A stretch of DNA of 64,000 nt from RYN-230 sp963720645. Its GTDB lineage: Bacteria > Actinomycetota > Actinomycetes > Streptosporangiales > Streptosporangiaceae. Under the pieces are notes generated by a model that was not told the origin of the DNA, searched no databases, and was given only the letters and a program-made list of their open reading frames with translations. Location of the stretch: positions 62,001 through 126,000 of the forward strand of contig CAVRFX010000024.1 in assembly GCA_963720645.1 (NCBI GenBank). Direction: 5' to 3'. A program made the translations under genes and the position numbers. Positions 51,964-62,505 of the stretch are shown one piece after another. Within the stretch, counting starts at the first letter, position 1; the number at the start of each line of letters is the position of its first letter.

Positions 51964-53139
51964 ATGCCATCGATCGGCTTGGGCGTGATTGGTGCTGGCT
52001 ACTGGGGGCCGAAGCTGGTCCGCACCGCGCAGGCCACCCCGCAGTTCCAGCTCCGCTGGCTGTGCGACCATCACCAGGACCGGGCCCGGGCCACCCTCGG
52101 TGGCCAGGATGGGGTCCGGATCACGACGTGCAGCGATGAGGTGCTGGCTGATCCCGCCGTCACCGCGGTGGCTATCGCGACTCCGGCCGGCACCCATTTC
52201 GAGCTGGCCAGCGTGGCCCTGCAGGCCGGCAAGCATGTCCTGGTGGAAAAGCCGCTGACCGTGACCGCCGCGCAGAGCGAGGAGCTGGCCCGGCTCGCCC
52301 GGCGGTCCGGCCTGACGCTGATGTGCGATCACACGTTCTGCTACACGCCAGCCGCGCAGCTGATCCGGGAGATCATCCGGTCCGGGGAGGCGGGTGAGAT
52401 CCAGTTCGTGGATTCGGTCCGGGTCAATCTCGGGCTGGTCCAGCCGGACGTGGACGTGATCTGGGATCTTGCCCCGCATGACCTGTCCATCCTCGACTTC
52501 GTGCTGCCGGCCGGCACCCGTCCGGTGGCGGTGGCCGCCCAGTCGGCCGACCCGGTCGGCACCGGCCGGGCCTGCCTCGCGCACTTGTCCGTGTGGCTGT
52601 CCACCGGAGCGCTGGTGCACGTGAACCTCAGCTGGCTGAGCCCCACCAAGATCCGGACGATGACGTTCGGCGGCACCCGGCGGACCATCGTCTGGAACGA
52701 CACGGACGCACGCGCCCCGGTGACCGTCTACGACCGCGGGGTGGACCGGGTCCCCGACTGCGCCCAGGCGGCAGGCCAGCCGGTCGTGACCTACCGAAGC
52801 GGCGAGGCCTGCGTCCCGGACCTGCCCGTCCGCGAGGCACTGCGGGCGGTCATGTCCGAGTTCGCCGCAGCCATCGAGGAGGGCCGCGCCCCGCTCACCG
52901 ACGGTTTCGCCGGGGTGCGCATGCTCGCCGTGCTCGAGGCCGCCTCACGCAGCGCCGCCGCCGGAGGCATCCGTGTCCCCATTGAAATCCATGCTGACCA
53001 GGCATCTGTTGCCTGCATGGTACCGTTATCCGCCAGTCTGGGCGCTGCGCTGCGGGCCGCTCCGGTGGCGGGCGGCGGGCCCGCGCAGGAAGGCCGCCCG
53101 TGGCTCGCCGCCGTGATGCGCAAGGGTCGCGTGGGGTGA
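51964..53139 (+). CDS. Gfo/Idh/MocA family oxidoreductase (nucleotide-sugar dehydrogenase-like)
   Basis: The protein is 391 residues. The N-terminal Rossmann motif is GVIGAGYWGPKLV (7-19) and VLVEKPLTV (92-100) carries the conserved EKP. The second domain has DLAPHDLSILDFVLP with the His expected near the active site. Members in polysaccharide loci oxidise the 3-position of UDP-GlcNAc(A)-type sugars (WlbA) before an aminotransferase acts; a DegT aminotransferase is 6 kb downstream. ATG 51964 is chosen because GGGAGCGG lies about 8 bases upstream. The last ~45 residues (from about MVPLSASLG) are variable and may be a mis-framed end. Confidence 0.88.
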   Translation: MPSIGLGVIGAGYWGPKLVRTAQATPQFQLRWLCDHHQDRARATLGGQDGVRITTCSDEVLADPAVTAVAIATPAGTHFELASVALQAGKHVLVEKPLTVTAAQSEELARLARRSGLTLMCDHTFCYTPAAQLIREIIRSGEAGEIQFVDSVRVNLGLVQPDVDVIWDLAPHDLSILDFVLPAGTRPVAVAAQSADPVGTGRACLAHLSVWLSTGALVHVNLSWLSPTKIRTMTFGGTRRTIVWNDTDARAPVTVYDRGVDRVPDCAQAAGQPVVTYRSGEACVPDLPVREALRAVMSEFAAAIEEGRAPLTDGFAGVRMLAVLEAASRSAAAGGIRVPIEIHADQASVACMVPLSASLGAALRAAPVAGGGPAQEGRPWLAAVMRKGRVG

Positions 53140-53169
53140 AATATGCTGACCCGTCGCGGCACGCCCGGC

Positions 53170-53211
53170 ACCGCTGGCCCCTTCCCGAGAACCGTTGGCC
53201 CCTTCCCGAGA
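53170..53211. repeat. 21-bp tandem repeat, two copies
   Basis: ACCG(C/T)TGGCCCCTTCCCGAGA occurs twice, the copies at 53170-53190 and 53191-53211 differing at one base. It lies in the gap between the Gfo/Idh gene and the first flippase, so it may be part of that gene's leader or a relic of slippage. Confidence 0.7.
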
Positions 53212-53290
53212 TGAGCGGGACCGCAACGATGATGGTGGTATCCGTGAGACGCGCGGACGCCGGTCCCGGCACGCGGCGGATGTGCGCACC

Positions 53291-54950
53291 GTGAGCAGCC
53301 CGTACGGCGGCCCGCCCCCGGGGCGGTCCTCCTTCGTCCCCTCCGCCGGGAGCCAGGCTGACCGGCCGGCCCGCGGGCCCGGCGGGCCACGCGGGTCCCG
53401 CGGGCCGGCCAGCCCGGGGGCCTACGTACGGCCCCGGCACAGCGGCCGCACGTTCCGCCGGTCCGTGTCCCGCGCGCTCCAGTGGATCTTCATGGACGCG
53501 GTCTCGGCGCGGTTCGGCACCCTGGTCATCGGCCTGGTGCTGGCCCGCATGATGGGCCCGGCCGAGTTCGGCGCGTTCGGCGTCGTGGTCATCGTCGCTG
53601 CTCGCGCGCGCACAGCATCGGCCAGCTCGGGGTTGGCGGGGCCATCATCAGCTGGCGCGTCCTCCCCGGCGGAGATCGCGCCGACGGTGATGACGATCTC
53701 CTTCAGCACCAGCGTCGGCGCTGTATGCGGCCTGCTATCAGGGCGCCCCGCCTTGCCGGCCGCATGGGCGCACCTGGCGCGGTGACCGCCATCCGGCTGA
53801 TCGCGCTGAGCGTGGTGATCAGCGGCGTGGTCGCGGCCCCGCGGGCCATGGTCGAGCGGCCGGCGCCGCGGCGCCGGCTGCTGATCGACCAGGTGGACAA
53901 CTGGGCCGGCGTGGTCGATCACCATCGGGCTCTTCGCTACGGGCACGGGCCTCATGAGCCTGGCCTGGGGCCGGCTGGCAGGCAGCGCTGATCTCGGCCA
54001 CGATCTTCATCGTGCTGTCGCCGCGCTCGCTGCGCCCCGGCTTCCGGCGGGACAGGTCAGCGCCCTGTTCGGCATCGGGCTGCCGTTCGCCGCGTCCGGC
54101 CGTCTTGGTGTTCGCCATCACGAACGCGACCAGATCGTCGTGGGCCACATCCTGCATGCCCGGAGCCTGGGTTTCTACGTGCTGGCCATGTGCCTGGCCA
54201 GCTGGCCGGTCACGGTGCTGTCGCAGCAGATCCGGGACATGGCGCCGGCCGCGTTCGCCCGGCTGCGGCGCGGGCCCGCAGGTCGTCGGCTCGGCGTTCA
54301 TGTCGTCGGCGAACCTGCTCGCCTGCCTGACGCTGCCCCCGTGCGTGCTGATCAGCACCGCCGGCGGGCACATTAATCCATGCCATCTACGGCCCGGCCT
54401 GGATGCCGGCGGCGCACGTGCTGGCGTGGCTCGCGCCGCTGGCCGAACTCCGGGTGTTCTACGCCCTCGCGAACGACTATTTCGCCGTACTCGCCCCGTC
54501 CCGGCGGGCGTTGACGTTCCAGCTGCTCTGGCTCACCACGCTGGTGCCGCGCCTGGTCGATGGCGATGCGGCTGCGCGGCATGCTCGGCGCTGGCCGTCG
54601 CGCAGATCCTGATCGCGCTGCTGTTCCTGCTGCCCTGGTACCTGACCGAGTTCAAGCCGGTGGCCATCTGGCCCCGGATGCCTACCGCGCGGCTCGGCCT
54701 GCCGCCGCGCGGGCGTGGCGGTCGGCCTGATCGCGTACGGCGCTCGACCGGCTGACCCGCAACGACGCCTGGTCACCTCGCCGTAGGCGGCACCGCCGCG
54801 CTCCTGTTCATGGGGCTGCTGGTCTTCCGGCTGCGCACGGTGCTGGCCGCGGTGCGCGGGGTAGCCGCGGGGGCCATGGCGGCGCGGCCGGGTCGCCGAC
54901 ACGATCGGGCCCGCGCTGGAATTCGTCTTCGAGCCGCCCTCTACCCGGTC
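53291..54950 (+). pseudogene. Polysaccharide flippase (MOP/Wzx type), first of two, frameshifted; end approximate
   Basis: The GTG at 53291 starts a Pro/Gly/Arg-rich cytoplasmic leader, then ALQWIFMDAVSARFGTLVIG and LVLARMMGPAEFGAFGVVVI, the first two spans of a MOP-family flippase. Pieces in other frames continue it: VTAIRLIALSVVISGVVAAP, GLPFAASGVLVFAITNADQI (read across a shift), VVGHILHARSLGFYVLAMCL, ASWPVTVLSQQIRDMAPAAF and LFMGLLVFRLRTVLAAV. At least seven frame changes are needed between 53600 and 54900. The full protein would have about 12-14 spans and would move the lipid-linked glycan unit across the membrane. Whether the gene is broken in the cell or only in this sequence is unresolved. 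Confidence 0.6.
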
Positions 54951-54984
54951 ACGGTCGCGGCTCCAGCCGCGGACGCTCCGGCCG

Positions 54985-56462
54985 GTGCCGGAGGGCGCCG
55001 ACCGGGACCTCGGCCGAAAGGTCCGCTCCGGCGCGCGGTGGAGCATGCTCAACACCGTCGTCGTCCGGGTCAGCAACTTCATGGTCGGCGTCATCCTGGC
55101 GCGGACCGTGTTCGGGCCCAAGGTGTGCGGCCTGTACGCCGTCTCCCAGGTCGTCATCACGATCCTGCTCAGCGCCAACGAGCTCGGGATCGACGCGGCG
55201 ATCGTCCGGTGGGACGGCGACGTGCGCGTATTCGTCCGCACCGTCTTCACCCTGTCGGTGGCGTCCAGCTCATCATCTACGCCGGTCTGTTCGTCACCGC
55301 GCCGGACGATCGCCCGAGCCTGCTCGGCTCACCCGGATGCGACCACCATGCTGCGGCATTCTGTGCCTCTCGTGATCATCGACGGGTTCGCCTGCGTCCC
55401 GCTGGCCCTGCTGACCCGGGATTTCGCGCAGGGCCGGCGCATGCTCGTGGACACTGCTCAACTTCGTGGTCAGCACCGGGCGTGACGGTCTGGCTCGCGT
55501 TCGGCGGCCGCGGCGCGATCAGCTTCGCCTGGGGTTCGGTGGCTGGCTGCACCGCCGCGCTCGTCGCCGCGACGATGCCGGCCCCGTACGTGGTGCTGCC
55601 CGGCTGGAACACGGCCCAGGCCCGCCAGCTGCTCAGTTACGGGCTGCCGCTGGCCGGGGCGAGCCTGCTCACGCTCGGCGTCATGAACGTGGACTCGGCC
55701 ATCGTCGGGGCCACGCTCGGCCCGGCCATGCTCGGGCTGTACCAGCTGGCCTTCAACGTCTCCAGCTGGCCGGTGAGCAGCATCTCCCAGGCGGTCCAGC
55801 GGGTGTCGTTCGCCGGCTTCTCCCGGGTCGCCGACTCGGCCAAGGTGCTGACCGAGGCGTTCACCCGCGTCGCTGTCCCTGCTGATGGCGCTGGCCGTGC
55901 CGCGCCTGCGTGCTGCTGGCCACCCTGGCCGACCCGCTGATCAGGCGGTCTACGGCGCACCGATGGACGCCGGCCGCGCACACGCTGAGCCTGCTGGCCA
56001 TCTTCGGCCTGATGCGGGTGGCCTACTCGCTGATGTACGACTGCATGGCGGCGGCACGCCGGCAGAACGCCCTGCTGGGCGTGCAGGGGCTGTGGCTGGC
56101 GGCGCTGATCCCGGTGCTGCTGATCGGGGCCCGGCTGCGCGGCATCACCGGGGTCGCGGGCGGGCACCTGGTGGTGGCCGTGGCGCTGGTCGGCCCGGCC
56201 TTCCTCTGGGCGCTGTCGCGCGACCGGGCTGAGCGTGCGCTGGCCATGGCGCGGGCCTTGTGGCGGCCCGCCACGCGGCGGCATCCTGATGGCCGCGGTA
56301 TCGCTGTTCATCATCCGGCTGACCGGTCCCGGCTGGATGGGGCTGCTGGCCGCGGGAGGTGCCGCATTCGCCGTCTACCTGCCCGTCGTTTACCCGATGC
56401 GCAGGCTGCTGCGCCAACCGCTGCCGGAGCCGGAGGAACTACCCGAGGCGAACGCCGCATGA
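54985..56462 (+). pseudogene. Polysaccharide flippase (MOP/Wzx type), second of two, frameshifted
   Basis: The GTG at 54985 opens PEGADRDLGRKVRSGARWSM and LNTVVVRVSNFMVGVILART, a typical flippase N-terminus. Later pieces are IIDGFACVPLALLTRDFAQG, FAWGSVAGCTAALVAATMPA, LLSYGLPLAGASLLTLGVMN, VDSAIVGATLGPAMLGLYQL, VYGAPWTPAAHTLSLLAIFG (read across two shifts) and FAVYLPVVYPMRRLLRQPLP, ending at 56462. Shifts fall near 55265, 55470, 55885, 55947, 55967 and 56273; several are one extra or missing C/G. It would be about 490 residues. It is a paralogue rather than a repeat of the first flippase: the sequences differ clearly. Confidence 0.65.
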
Positions 56463-56497
56463 GCACGAGCACCTGACCCGGTCCCTGAGGAGACACG

Positions 56498-57747
56498 TTG
56501 ACTGCTGGCCTTCCCTACGTGGTCTGGATGGCGCCCACATCGTGGGACGGCATCCCGGGGACCGACCGGCCCCTGGCCATGGCGCTGACCCGCTATGCCC
56601 GGGTGCTGTGGGTCAACCCGCCCGTCTCGCCGGTGACCCCCGCCCGGCTGCGCGGCGAGGTCAGCGGGGGGCTGCTGCCGGCTCTCACCGACATCGACGA
56701 GCACATCACGCGGCTTACCCCGGTGGCGCTGCCGGGGCTGACCCGGCCCGGGATCCGCACCACCACCGCGCCACTGGTGCGCGCCCAGGTGCGGTGGGCG
56801 CTGCGCAAACGCGGCATCCGGCCGTTCGCCGTGGTGGCCGGCTACCTCGAGGATCTGCTCGGCCGGTGGGGTGACGCCGTGAACGTGATCTACAGCACGG
56901 ACGATCACGTGGCCGGGGCCGAGCTGATGGGACTGTCCGCGGACCGTATCCGGGCCCAGGAGAGGCTGGCGGCCGCGCACGCGAACGTGGTGGTCGTGGT
57001 CTCGCCGCAGCTGGCCGGGCACTGGGCCGCGCTGGGCAGCGCCCCGCCCGTGCTGATCCCGAACGGCAGCTTCCCGGCCTACGCGGGGGGCGTCTCGCCC
57101 GCGCCCGCGGTCAGTGACATGCCCGGGCCCGTGGTCGGCCTCATCGGCCAGCTCACCCAGCGCATCGACCTGGGCATGCTGACCGCGGTGGCCGACGCCG
57201 GATACTCCCTCCTGCTGGTCGGGCCGTACGACCCGCGGTGGGAACGGGACGGATTCGCCGCGCTGACCGCCCGGCCGAACGTGCGCTACGCGGGACGCGT
57301 CCCCGCCGAGGCCGTGCCGTCCTACCTGGCCTCCATCGACGTGGGGCTCATCCCGTACTCCAGCAGCGCGTTCAACCGCGCGTCGTTCCCGATGAAGACA
57401 CTCGAGTACTTCAGCGCGGCCTGCCCGTGGTGAGCACCGACCTGCCCGGCTCACGGTGGCTGCGGGACAGCCTGGCCGACTTCGACGCCGCCCACGCGGA
57501 CCAGCTGATGGCACTGACCAGTGACCGGCCGGAGTTCGTGGCCGCGGTGCGCCGCCTGGCCGGCGCGCCGGGCAGCCAGGCCGGCCCGCGACAGCACCCG
57601 GCCCCCGGCGCGGAGCCGGCCCGGTCCGCAGCCGCCCGGGCCTTCGCCGACCAGCACTCCTGGCCCCGGCGGGCCGACGCGTTCGCGGAGGCCATCGGCC
57701 TGCCCGCGGCCAGCCCGGCCCATCCCGCAGCCCGGGCCGGGCGCTAG
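56498..57747 (+). CDS. Glycosyltransferase, GT4/TuaH-like, one missing base near 57420
   Basis: From TTG 56498, with GAGGAG upstream, it reads GLPYVVWMAPTSWDGIPGTD, VIYSTDDHVAGAELMGLSAD and PVVGLIGQLTQRIDLGMLTA, then YLASIDVGLIPYSSSAFNRA and SFPMKTLEYFSA. The frame then breaks at AGCGCGGCCTGCCC; with one more G it continues GLPVVSTDLPGSRWLRDSLA to the stop at 57747. Together about 416 residues. The pattern (no N-terminal GxGG loop, late SFPMKTLEYFSAGLPVVST) is that of GT4-like enzymes such as the teichuronic-acid protein TuaH. Substrate unknown. It follows the second flippase by 35 bp. Confidence 0.8.
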
Positions 57748-57773
57748 TCACACGGCCCGCGGCCCGCGCGCGG

Positions 57774-58817
57774 TCAGCCGAGCCGGTGCGCGCCCAGGAC
57801 CGCCACCACCACCAGTTCTGCGCCTTGCGCGGGATCGCCGACAGCGCCAGCGGCTGCAGGTACGGCATGGCCCGCGGCCCGATCCGCTGCCGCAGCCGCA
57901 GCGCCCGGTAGACCGGCATGGACGTCGCCGCCGGCCAGCAGTCCAGCGCGAACGCGATCAGCCCGGCGACCGGGACCTCCTCCGTGTGGCCGCGATCGTA
58001 CGCCCGGGCCGCCGTCCACAGGGCTTCCCAGCTGAGCCTGCGGTGCACCGTGTCGGACAGCCGCGCGGCGCCGGGGATCCGGCTGCCGTAGTCCTCGACC
58101 GCGAGCTCGTAGGCGGCCCGGCGCTCCTGCAGATCTACCAGGATCGGGCGGGCGGTGGAGAGACTGCCGCCGTGCACCCGGTAGTACATCTGGTCCACGC
58201 CCCGGACAAAACCCACGTCCGCGTGCGCCGCGAGCCGCAACCACATCTCGGTGTCGTTGGAATGCGCCAGCCGCGAGGTAGTACCCGCCGGCCTGCTTCT
58301 GCGCTGACGTGCGCACCGTCACCTCGGACCCGGTGATGACCGAGTGGCCGTCGCGGAACCGCCCGGCCAGCCACCGGGGGCCCGGCCACACCGACTGGCC
58401 CGCACCACTGTCCGGGCCGGCAGCGGCTCCGCGCCGTCCGGGAAGTGAAGCGGGTGCCCGTAGACGAAGCCGACGTTCGGGTGCGCGTCCATGAGGTCCG
58501 CCGCCCGGCGCAGCGCGCCCGGGGTCAGCCGGTCGTCGGCGTCCAGCACCACCGTGTACTCACCGTCGGCCCAGTCGATCACGCCCTCGTTGCACGTTCG
58601 CACCAGGCCCTGGTTGGTGCCGTGCAGCACCGCCTCGACGCGGTGGTCGCTCGCGGCGACCTCCTTGACCACCTGCTCGCTGCCGTCCGGTGGACGCGTC
58701 GTCGATGATCAGGACGCGCACGTCGACACCTGGCTGGTCGTCCAGGAGACTGCGGACGGCCGCACCGGCATAGCGGCCGTAGTTGTAGCAGGGCACGACC
58801 ACGCTGACCGACGTCAT
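57774..58817 (-). pseudogene. Glycosyltransferase family 2, frameshifted
   Basis: From ATG 58817 it reads MTSVSVVVPCYNYGRYAGAA and VRVLIIDDAS, a GT-A start. After a shift near 58690 it reads VLHGTNQGLVRTCNEGVIDW and ADGEYTVVLDADDRLTPGAL. Then, in other frames, HSVITGSEVTVRTSAQKQAG, DTEMWLRLAAHADVGFVRGV and DQMYYRVHGGSLSTARP. At least four shifts are needed (near 58690, 58400, 58270 and 57790). The conserved DADD metal site and the late W/H motif (EMWLRLA) are kept. It stands alone on the minus strand between two rightward genes. The C-terminal end is approximate. Confidence 0.65.
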
Positions 58818-59112
58818 CGCGGGCGCTCCCGCCCGGGCGGGCCGGGACGGCTCCGGACTATGGGTCTCATCGCCCCTATCGGGCAACTCGGGCCGCGCCC
58901 ACGGGCCGGGACACACCACGGCCGGCCCGTGCTGATTACGAAGGTTAGACACGCGACGGGGCCCATACGGCTACACGCGGGGCAAAAACCGTGAGGCCCC
59001 CCGGATCAGGAAGAATCCGCATACGCTGTTGCCGATTCCCCGCCGGGAGCCGACGCGGACCCCGCTATGACGCAGCACCCTGGGGCGACGAGGTATGGGG
59101 TGAGGGTGAGCC

Positions 59113-60227
59113 TTGGGGTCCATTCCGCTTGTTGACCTGTCGGCCCAGCATGAGGCCGTAGCCGCGGAGGTCGCCGACGGGTGGCAGGAGGTGCTGGCCC
59201 GGACCGCGTTCATCGGCGGGGCGCCGGTGCCAGGCGTTCGAGCGCGAGTACGCGGCGTTCAGCGGCGTCCAGCACTGCATCGGGGTGGCGAACGGCACGG
59301 ACGCGATCGAGATCGCGCTGCGTGCGCTGGGCATCGGCGCCGGGCGACGAGTGCATCCTGCCCGCCAACACGTTCATCGCGACCGCCGAGGCCGTCGCGC
59401 CGGGCCGGGGCCACGCCGGTCCTCGTCGACTGCGCCGGCGACGACAGCTACCTGATCGACGTCGATGCGGTGGCGGCGGCGGTGACGCCGCCCACCCGGG
59501 CGATCATCCCGGTGCACCTGTACGGGCAGTCGGCGCCGGTGGAGCGGTTGCTGCCGATCGCCGAGCAGATCGGCGGCTGGGTGGTGGAGGACGCGGCGCA
59601 GTCCCAGGGCGCCCGCCGGAACGGCGCCGGTCGCGGGCGCTCGCGGCACGTCGCCGCCACCAGTTTCTACCCGGGCAAGAACCTCGGCGCGTACGGCGAC
59701 GCCGGTGCGGTGCTGACCGCGTCCGGCGGACGTGGCCGAGCGGATGCGGATGATCGCGCGACCACGGGGCCCGGCAAGTACGAGCATGAGGTCTTCGGGT
59801 TCAACAGCCGGATGGACACGCTGCAGGCGGTGGTGCTGTCGGCGAAGCTGCGGCGGCTGGCCGGGTGGAACGCCGGCCGCCGCGCCGCCGCCGCGCGCTA
59901 CGACGACCTGCTCGCCGGGATGGACGAGGTGGTCAGGCCCGCGGACCCTCCCCGGCAACGAGCACGTGTGGCACCTGTACGTCGTGCGGGTGCCGAACCG
60001 GGACCAGGTCCTCAAGGAGCTCCAGGCGGCCGGGATCGGCGCGGGCATCCACTATCCGGTGCCCGTCCATCTCACCGCCGCCTTCGCGGGACTCGGCTAC
60101 CCGGAGGGCGTCGTTCCCGGTCACCGAGCAGGCCGCGGGCCAGCTGCTGAGCCTGCCGCTCTTCGCGGAGATCACCGCTGCGCAGCAGGCCCGGGTGGCA
60201 GATGCGCTGAAGTCAGCGCTCCGGTGA
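59113..60227 (+). pseudogene. DegT/DnrJ/EryC1/StrS-type sugar aminotransferase, frameshifted
   Basis: TTG 59113 opens GSIPLVDLSAQHEAVAAEVA. After correcting frames the rest is GVANGTDAIEIALRALGIGA, ECILPANTFIATAEAV, YGQSAPVERLLPIAEQIGGW, VVEDAAQSQGARRNG, TSFYPGKNLGAYGDAGAVLT and IHYPVPVHLTAAFAGLGYPE. The PLP lysine is in FYPGKNLG. At least eight corrections are needed (near 59229, 59341, 59403, 59727, 59756, 59766, 59941 and 60117) and each looks like one extra C or G. The enzyme would transaminate a keto-sugar nucleotide at C3 or C4, fitting the Gfo/Idh dehydrogenase upstream. About 365 residues when repaired. Confidence 0.72.
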
Positions 60228-60240
60228 GCGGGCAGCGGAC

Positions 60241-61363
60241 GTGACGCGGCACCGGCAGCCGAGGCGCCGCCCGGCCGTGGCCGCCATCTGGGCGGGCGGC
60301 GCGGTCGCCGTGGCCGTCCTCGTGACCACCGGGATCCTGCTGCTGTCCGGGCATCACGCCGGGCATTCCACGGCCTGCCGGCGGTCAGCGACCCCTCGTC
60401 CCCGGCCTCATCCCCGTCCCCGTCCCCGGCCGCACCGTCGCCCCGGTCCTCCCACGGCGCCGCGGCGAAGTCATCCTCGCCGGCCGGGTCGGCCTCCCCC
60501 TCGTCCACGGCGACGCCCGCGGACTGTGCCGCCGCCCCGCACTGTGCGGGTACCCGGACGCGGTGAACAGCGGCGTGCCCGCGGGGCTGGCCCTGCGCTC
60601 GGTTCCCGGCCAGGTGTCCCGGGGACCGGGATGGCATTATGCGGGCGGCTACGTCGAGGTCAGCGGGAATGGCGCCGTCCTGCAGGGCCTGTCCATTCCC
60701 TACAACGTCGATGTGACCGGCGCCGACGTGACGATCAAAGACGTCCGGATCACCGTCACCGGGAACAGCTTCGGGGTGAGCCTCCGGCACACCCGCAATG
60801 TCACGGTCGAGGACTCGGATATTTCCAGCCCGTATTCGGATTCCAGGCGCCTGATGGTGGGGGTCAAGGACATCTACGGTGATGCCACCGGGACCCAGGT
60901 ACTGGGCAATAACATCTGGCACACCGCCACCGGGATCCAGATCGGGGCCGGCCTGATCGCCGATAACTACATCCACGACGTCGGTTACGCCAGCGGCGAC
61001 CACGTTAATGGCATCACGGTCAACGGCAGCACGACCCCGCTGACCGTGAAGCACAACACGGTCTTCGTCAACTTCCCGCAGACGGACGCCATCAGCCTGT
61101 TCGAGGACTTCGGCGTGGAAGCGAACAAGATTATCGAGGATAACCTGGTCGCGGGCGGCTCCTACACCATCTACGGCGGCCAGAACAACGGCGGCCCGCA
61201 AACATACAACATCCAGATCATCAACAACCGGTTCGCCCGCCTCTACTACCGCAAAGGCGGGCAGTTCGGCCCCGGCGCCGCGTTCAGCCCCAAGGGCCGC
61301 GGGAATACCTGGTCCGGCAACGTATGGGATAGCACGGAAGCCCCCATCTCCGATCCCGGATGA
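60241..61363 (+). CDS. Secreted/anchored right-handed beta-helix protein 1, two apparent frameshifts in its linker
   Basis: From GTG 60241 a basic N-terminus (MTRHRQPRRRPAV) and one span (AAIWAGGAVAVAVLVTTGIL) act as anchor or uncleaved signal. A Ser/Pro/Ala linker follows in a second frame (SDPSSPASSPSPSPAAPS). From about 60545 in a third frame comes CGYPDAVNSGVPAGLALRSV and about 260 residues of parallel beta-helix rungs, such as VLQGLSIPYNVDVTGADVTI, KDVRITVTGNSFGVSLRHTR, NVTVEDSDI and NGITVNGSTTPLTVKHNTVF. Such folds are pectate-lyase, epimerase or adhesin-like; catalytic residues cannot be assigned. Its stop overlaps the next glycosyltransferase ATG (ATGA). An outer-face role on the polysaccharide is inferred from position. 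Confidence 0.72.
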
Positions 61364-62346
61364 ATCGCGGGCCGGGCGGGCTCGCGATATTCCGGATCGC
61401 GCGCTGGCGCCGCTTTTGGACGGCTATCATCGTGAACGTGCAGCATCCTGACCTTGATGTGGTAATCGTCACCTATAACAGCGCGCCGGTGATCGGGGAC
61501 CTGCTGGATTCCCTGCCTGCCGCGCTCGGCGGCCTCAGCGCCGACGTCGTGGTGGTGGACAACGGGTCGGCCGACGGCACCGCGGACCTCCTGGCCCAGC
61601 GGGACGACTGCCGGGTGGTGCGGTCGGCCAACGTCGGCTACGCCGGCGGCATCAACCGGGGGGTGCGGGAAGCGGGGCAGGCCGAGGCGATTCTCATCCT
61701 CAATCCCGACGTCCGTCTCACCCCCGGATCGGTGCTGCCCATGCTGGAGACGTTGCGCTCGCCGGGCACGGGCCTGGTCGTCCCGCAGCTCCGCTCGCCC
61801 ACCGGGGCGGTGGAGCCCTCGCTGCGGCGCACCCCCACGGTGCTCCGCGCGCTGGGCCTGTCCGCGACCGGCGCTGCCGCGCTGTCCGAGCACGTCCACG
61901 TCACCGACGCCGATTCCTACGCGCGCCCCCACCCGGTGGACTGGGCCACCGGGGCGGTCGTGCTCATGTCCCGGGCGTGCTTCGACCGGCTGGGCGGCTG
62001 GGACGAGTCGTTCTTCCTCTACTCAGAGGAAACCGACGTGTGCCTCCGGGCCCGGGACGCGGGCCTGGTCACCCGCTACGAGCCGCGGGCGGTGGCGGTG
62101 CACATCGGCGGCAGCTCAGGACGCACCGAGCTCACCCACGCCATGCAGGTCGTGAACCGGGTCCGGCTGTACCGCCGGCGTAACCGCCCGCTGGGGTCCT
62201 GGCTGTACTACGGGGTCATCATCGCCGGGGAACTGTCCCACGCTGCCCGCGGCCGGCGGCAGTCGCGGTTCGCGGTCGCGGCCCTGCTGCGGCCTTCGCT
62301 GCGCCCGGCCCAGCTCGGCTGCTCAGACCGGCTGCTGCCACGCTGA
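61360..62346 (+). CDS. Glycosyltransferase family 2, WbbL/rhamnosyltransferase-like
   Basis: The protein is 328 residues from ATG 61360, which overlaps the upstream stop; GTG 61432 or 61438 would give a start just before the conserved DLDVVIVTYNSAPVIGDLL. Motifs are VVVDNGSADGTADLL, NVGYAGGINRGVREAG, ILNPDVRLTPG (the DXD-equivalent NPD) and WATGAVVLMSRACFDRLGG, then DESFFLYSEETDVCLRARDA, a hallmark of WbbL-type rhamnosyltransferases. The two beta-helix genes flank it. The donor sugar is likely a dTDP-deoxysugar by family, not proven. Confidence 0.88.
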   Translation: MNRGPGGLAIFRIARWRRFWTAIIVNVQHPDLDVVIVTYNSAPVIGDLLDSLPAALGGLSADVVVVDNGSADGTADLLAQRDDCRVVRSANVGYAGGINRGVREAGQAEAILILNPDVRLTPGSVLPMLETLRSPGTGLVVPQLRSPTGAVEPSLRRTPTVLRALGLSATGAAALSEHVHVTDADSYARPHPVDWATGAVVLMSRACFDRLGGWDESFFLYSEETDVCLRARDAGLVTRYEPRAVAVHIGGSSGRTELTHAMQVVNRVRLYRRRNRPLGSWLYYGVIIAGELSHAARGRRQSRFAVAALLRPSLRPAQLGCSDRLLPR

Positions 62347-62505
62347 CCTGGTGACCCATGCTGGGGAATTCGCCCGGCGAAGCATGATTTTTCCCGGTAA
62401 AGTGCCCAGCCGGAGCCGGGCGCATCGTGCGTCGCGCGTGCCCGCGAGGGGAGCATTCCTATCACTGGAGCCCACCACCGGCCGCCCGGTGCGCCGCGGG
62501 GGCAC

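Noticed and set aside
56390..57770. Downstream two thirds of a long minus-strand frame ending at 56390
   Set aside because: Only its first part (to about 57780) is glycosyltransferase sequence. The rest is antisense to the GT4-like gene and without motifs.
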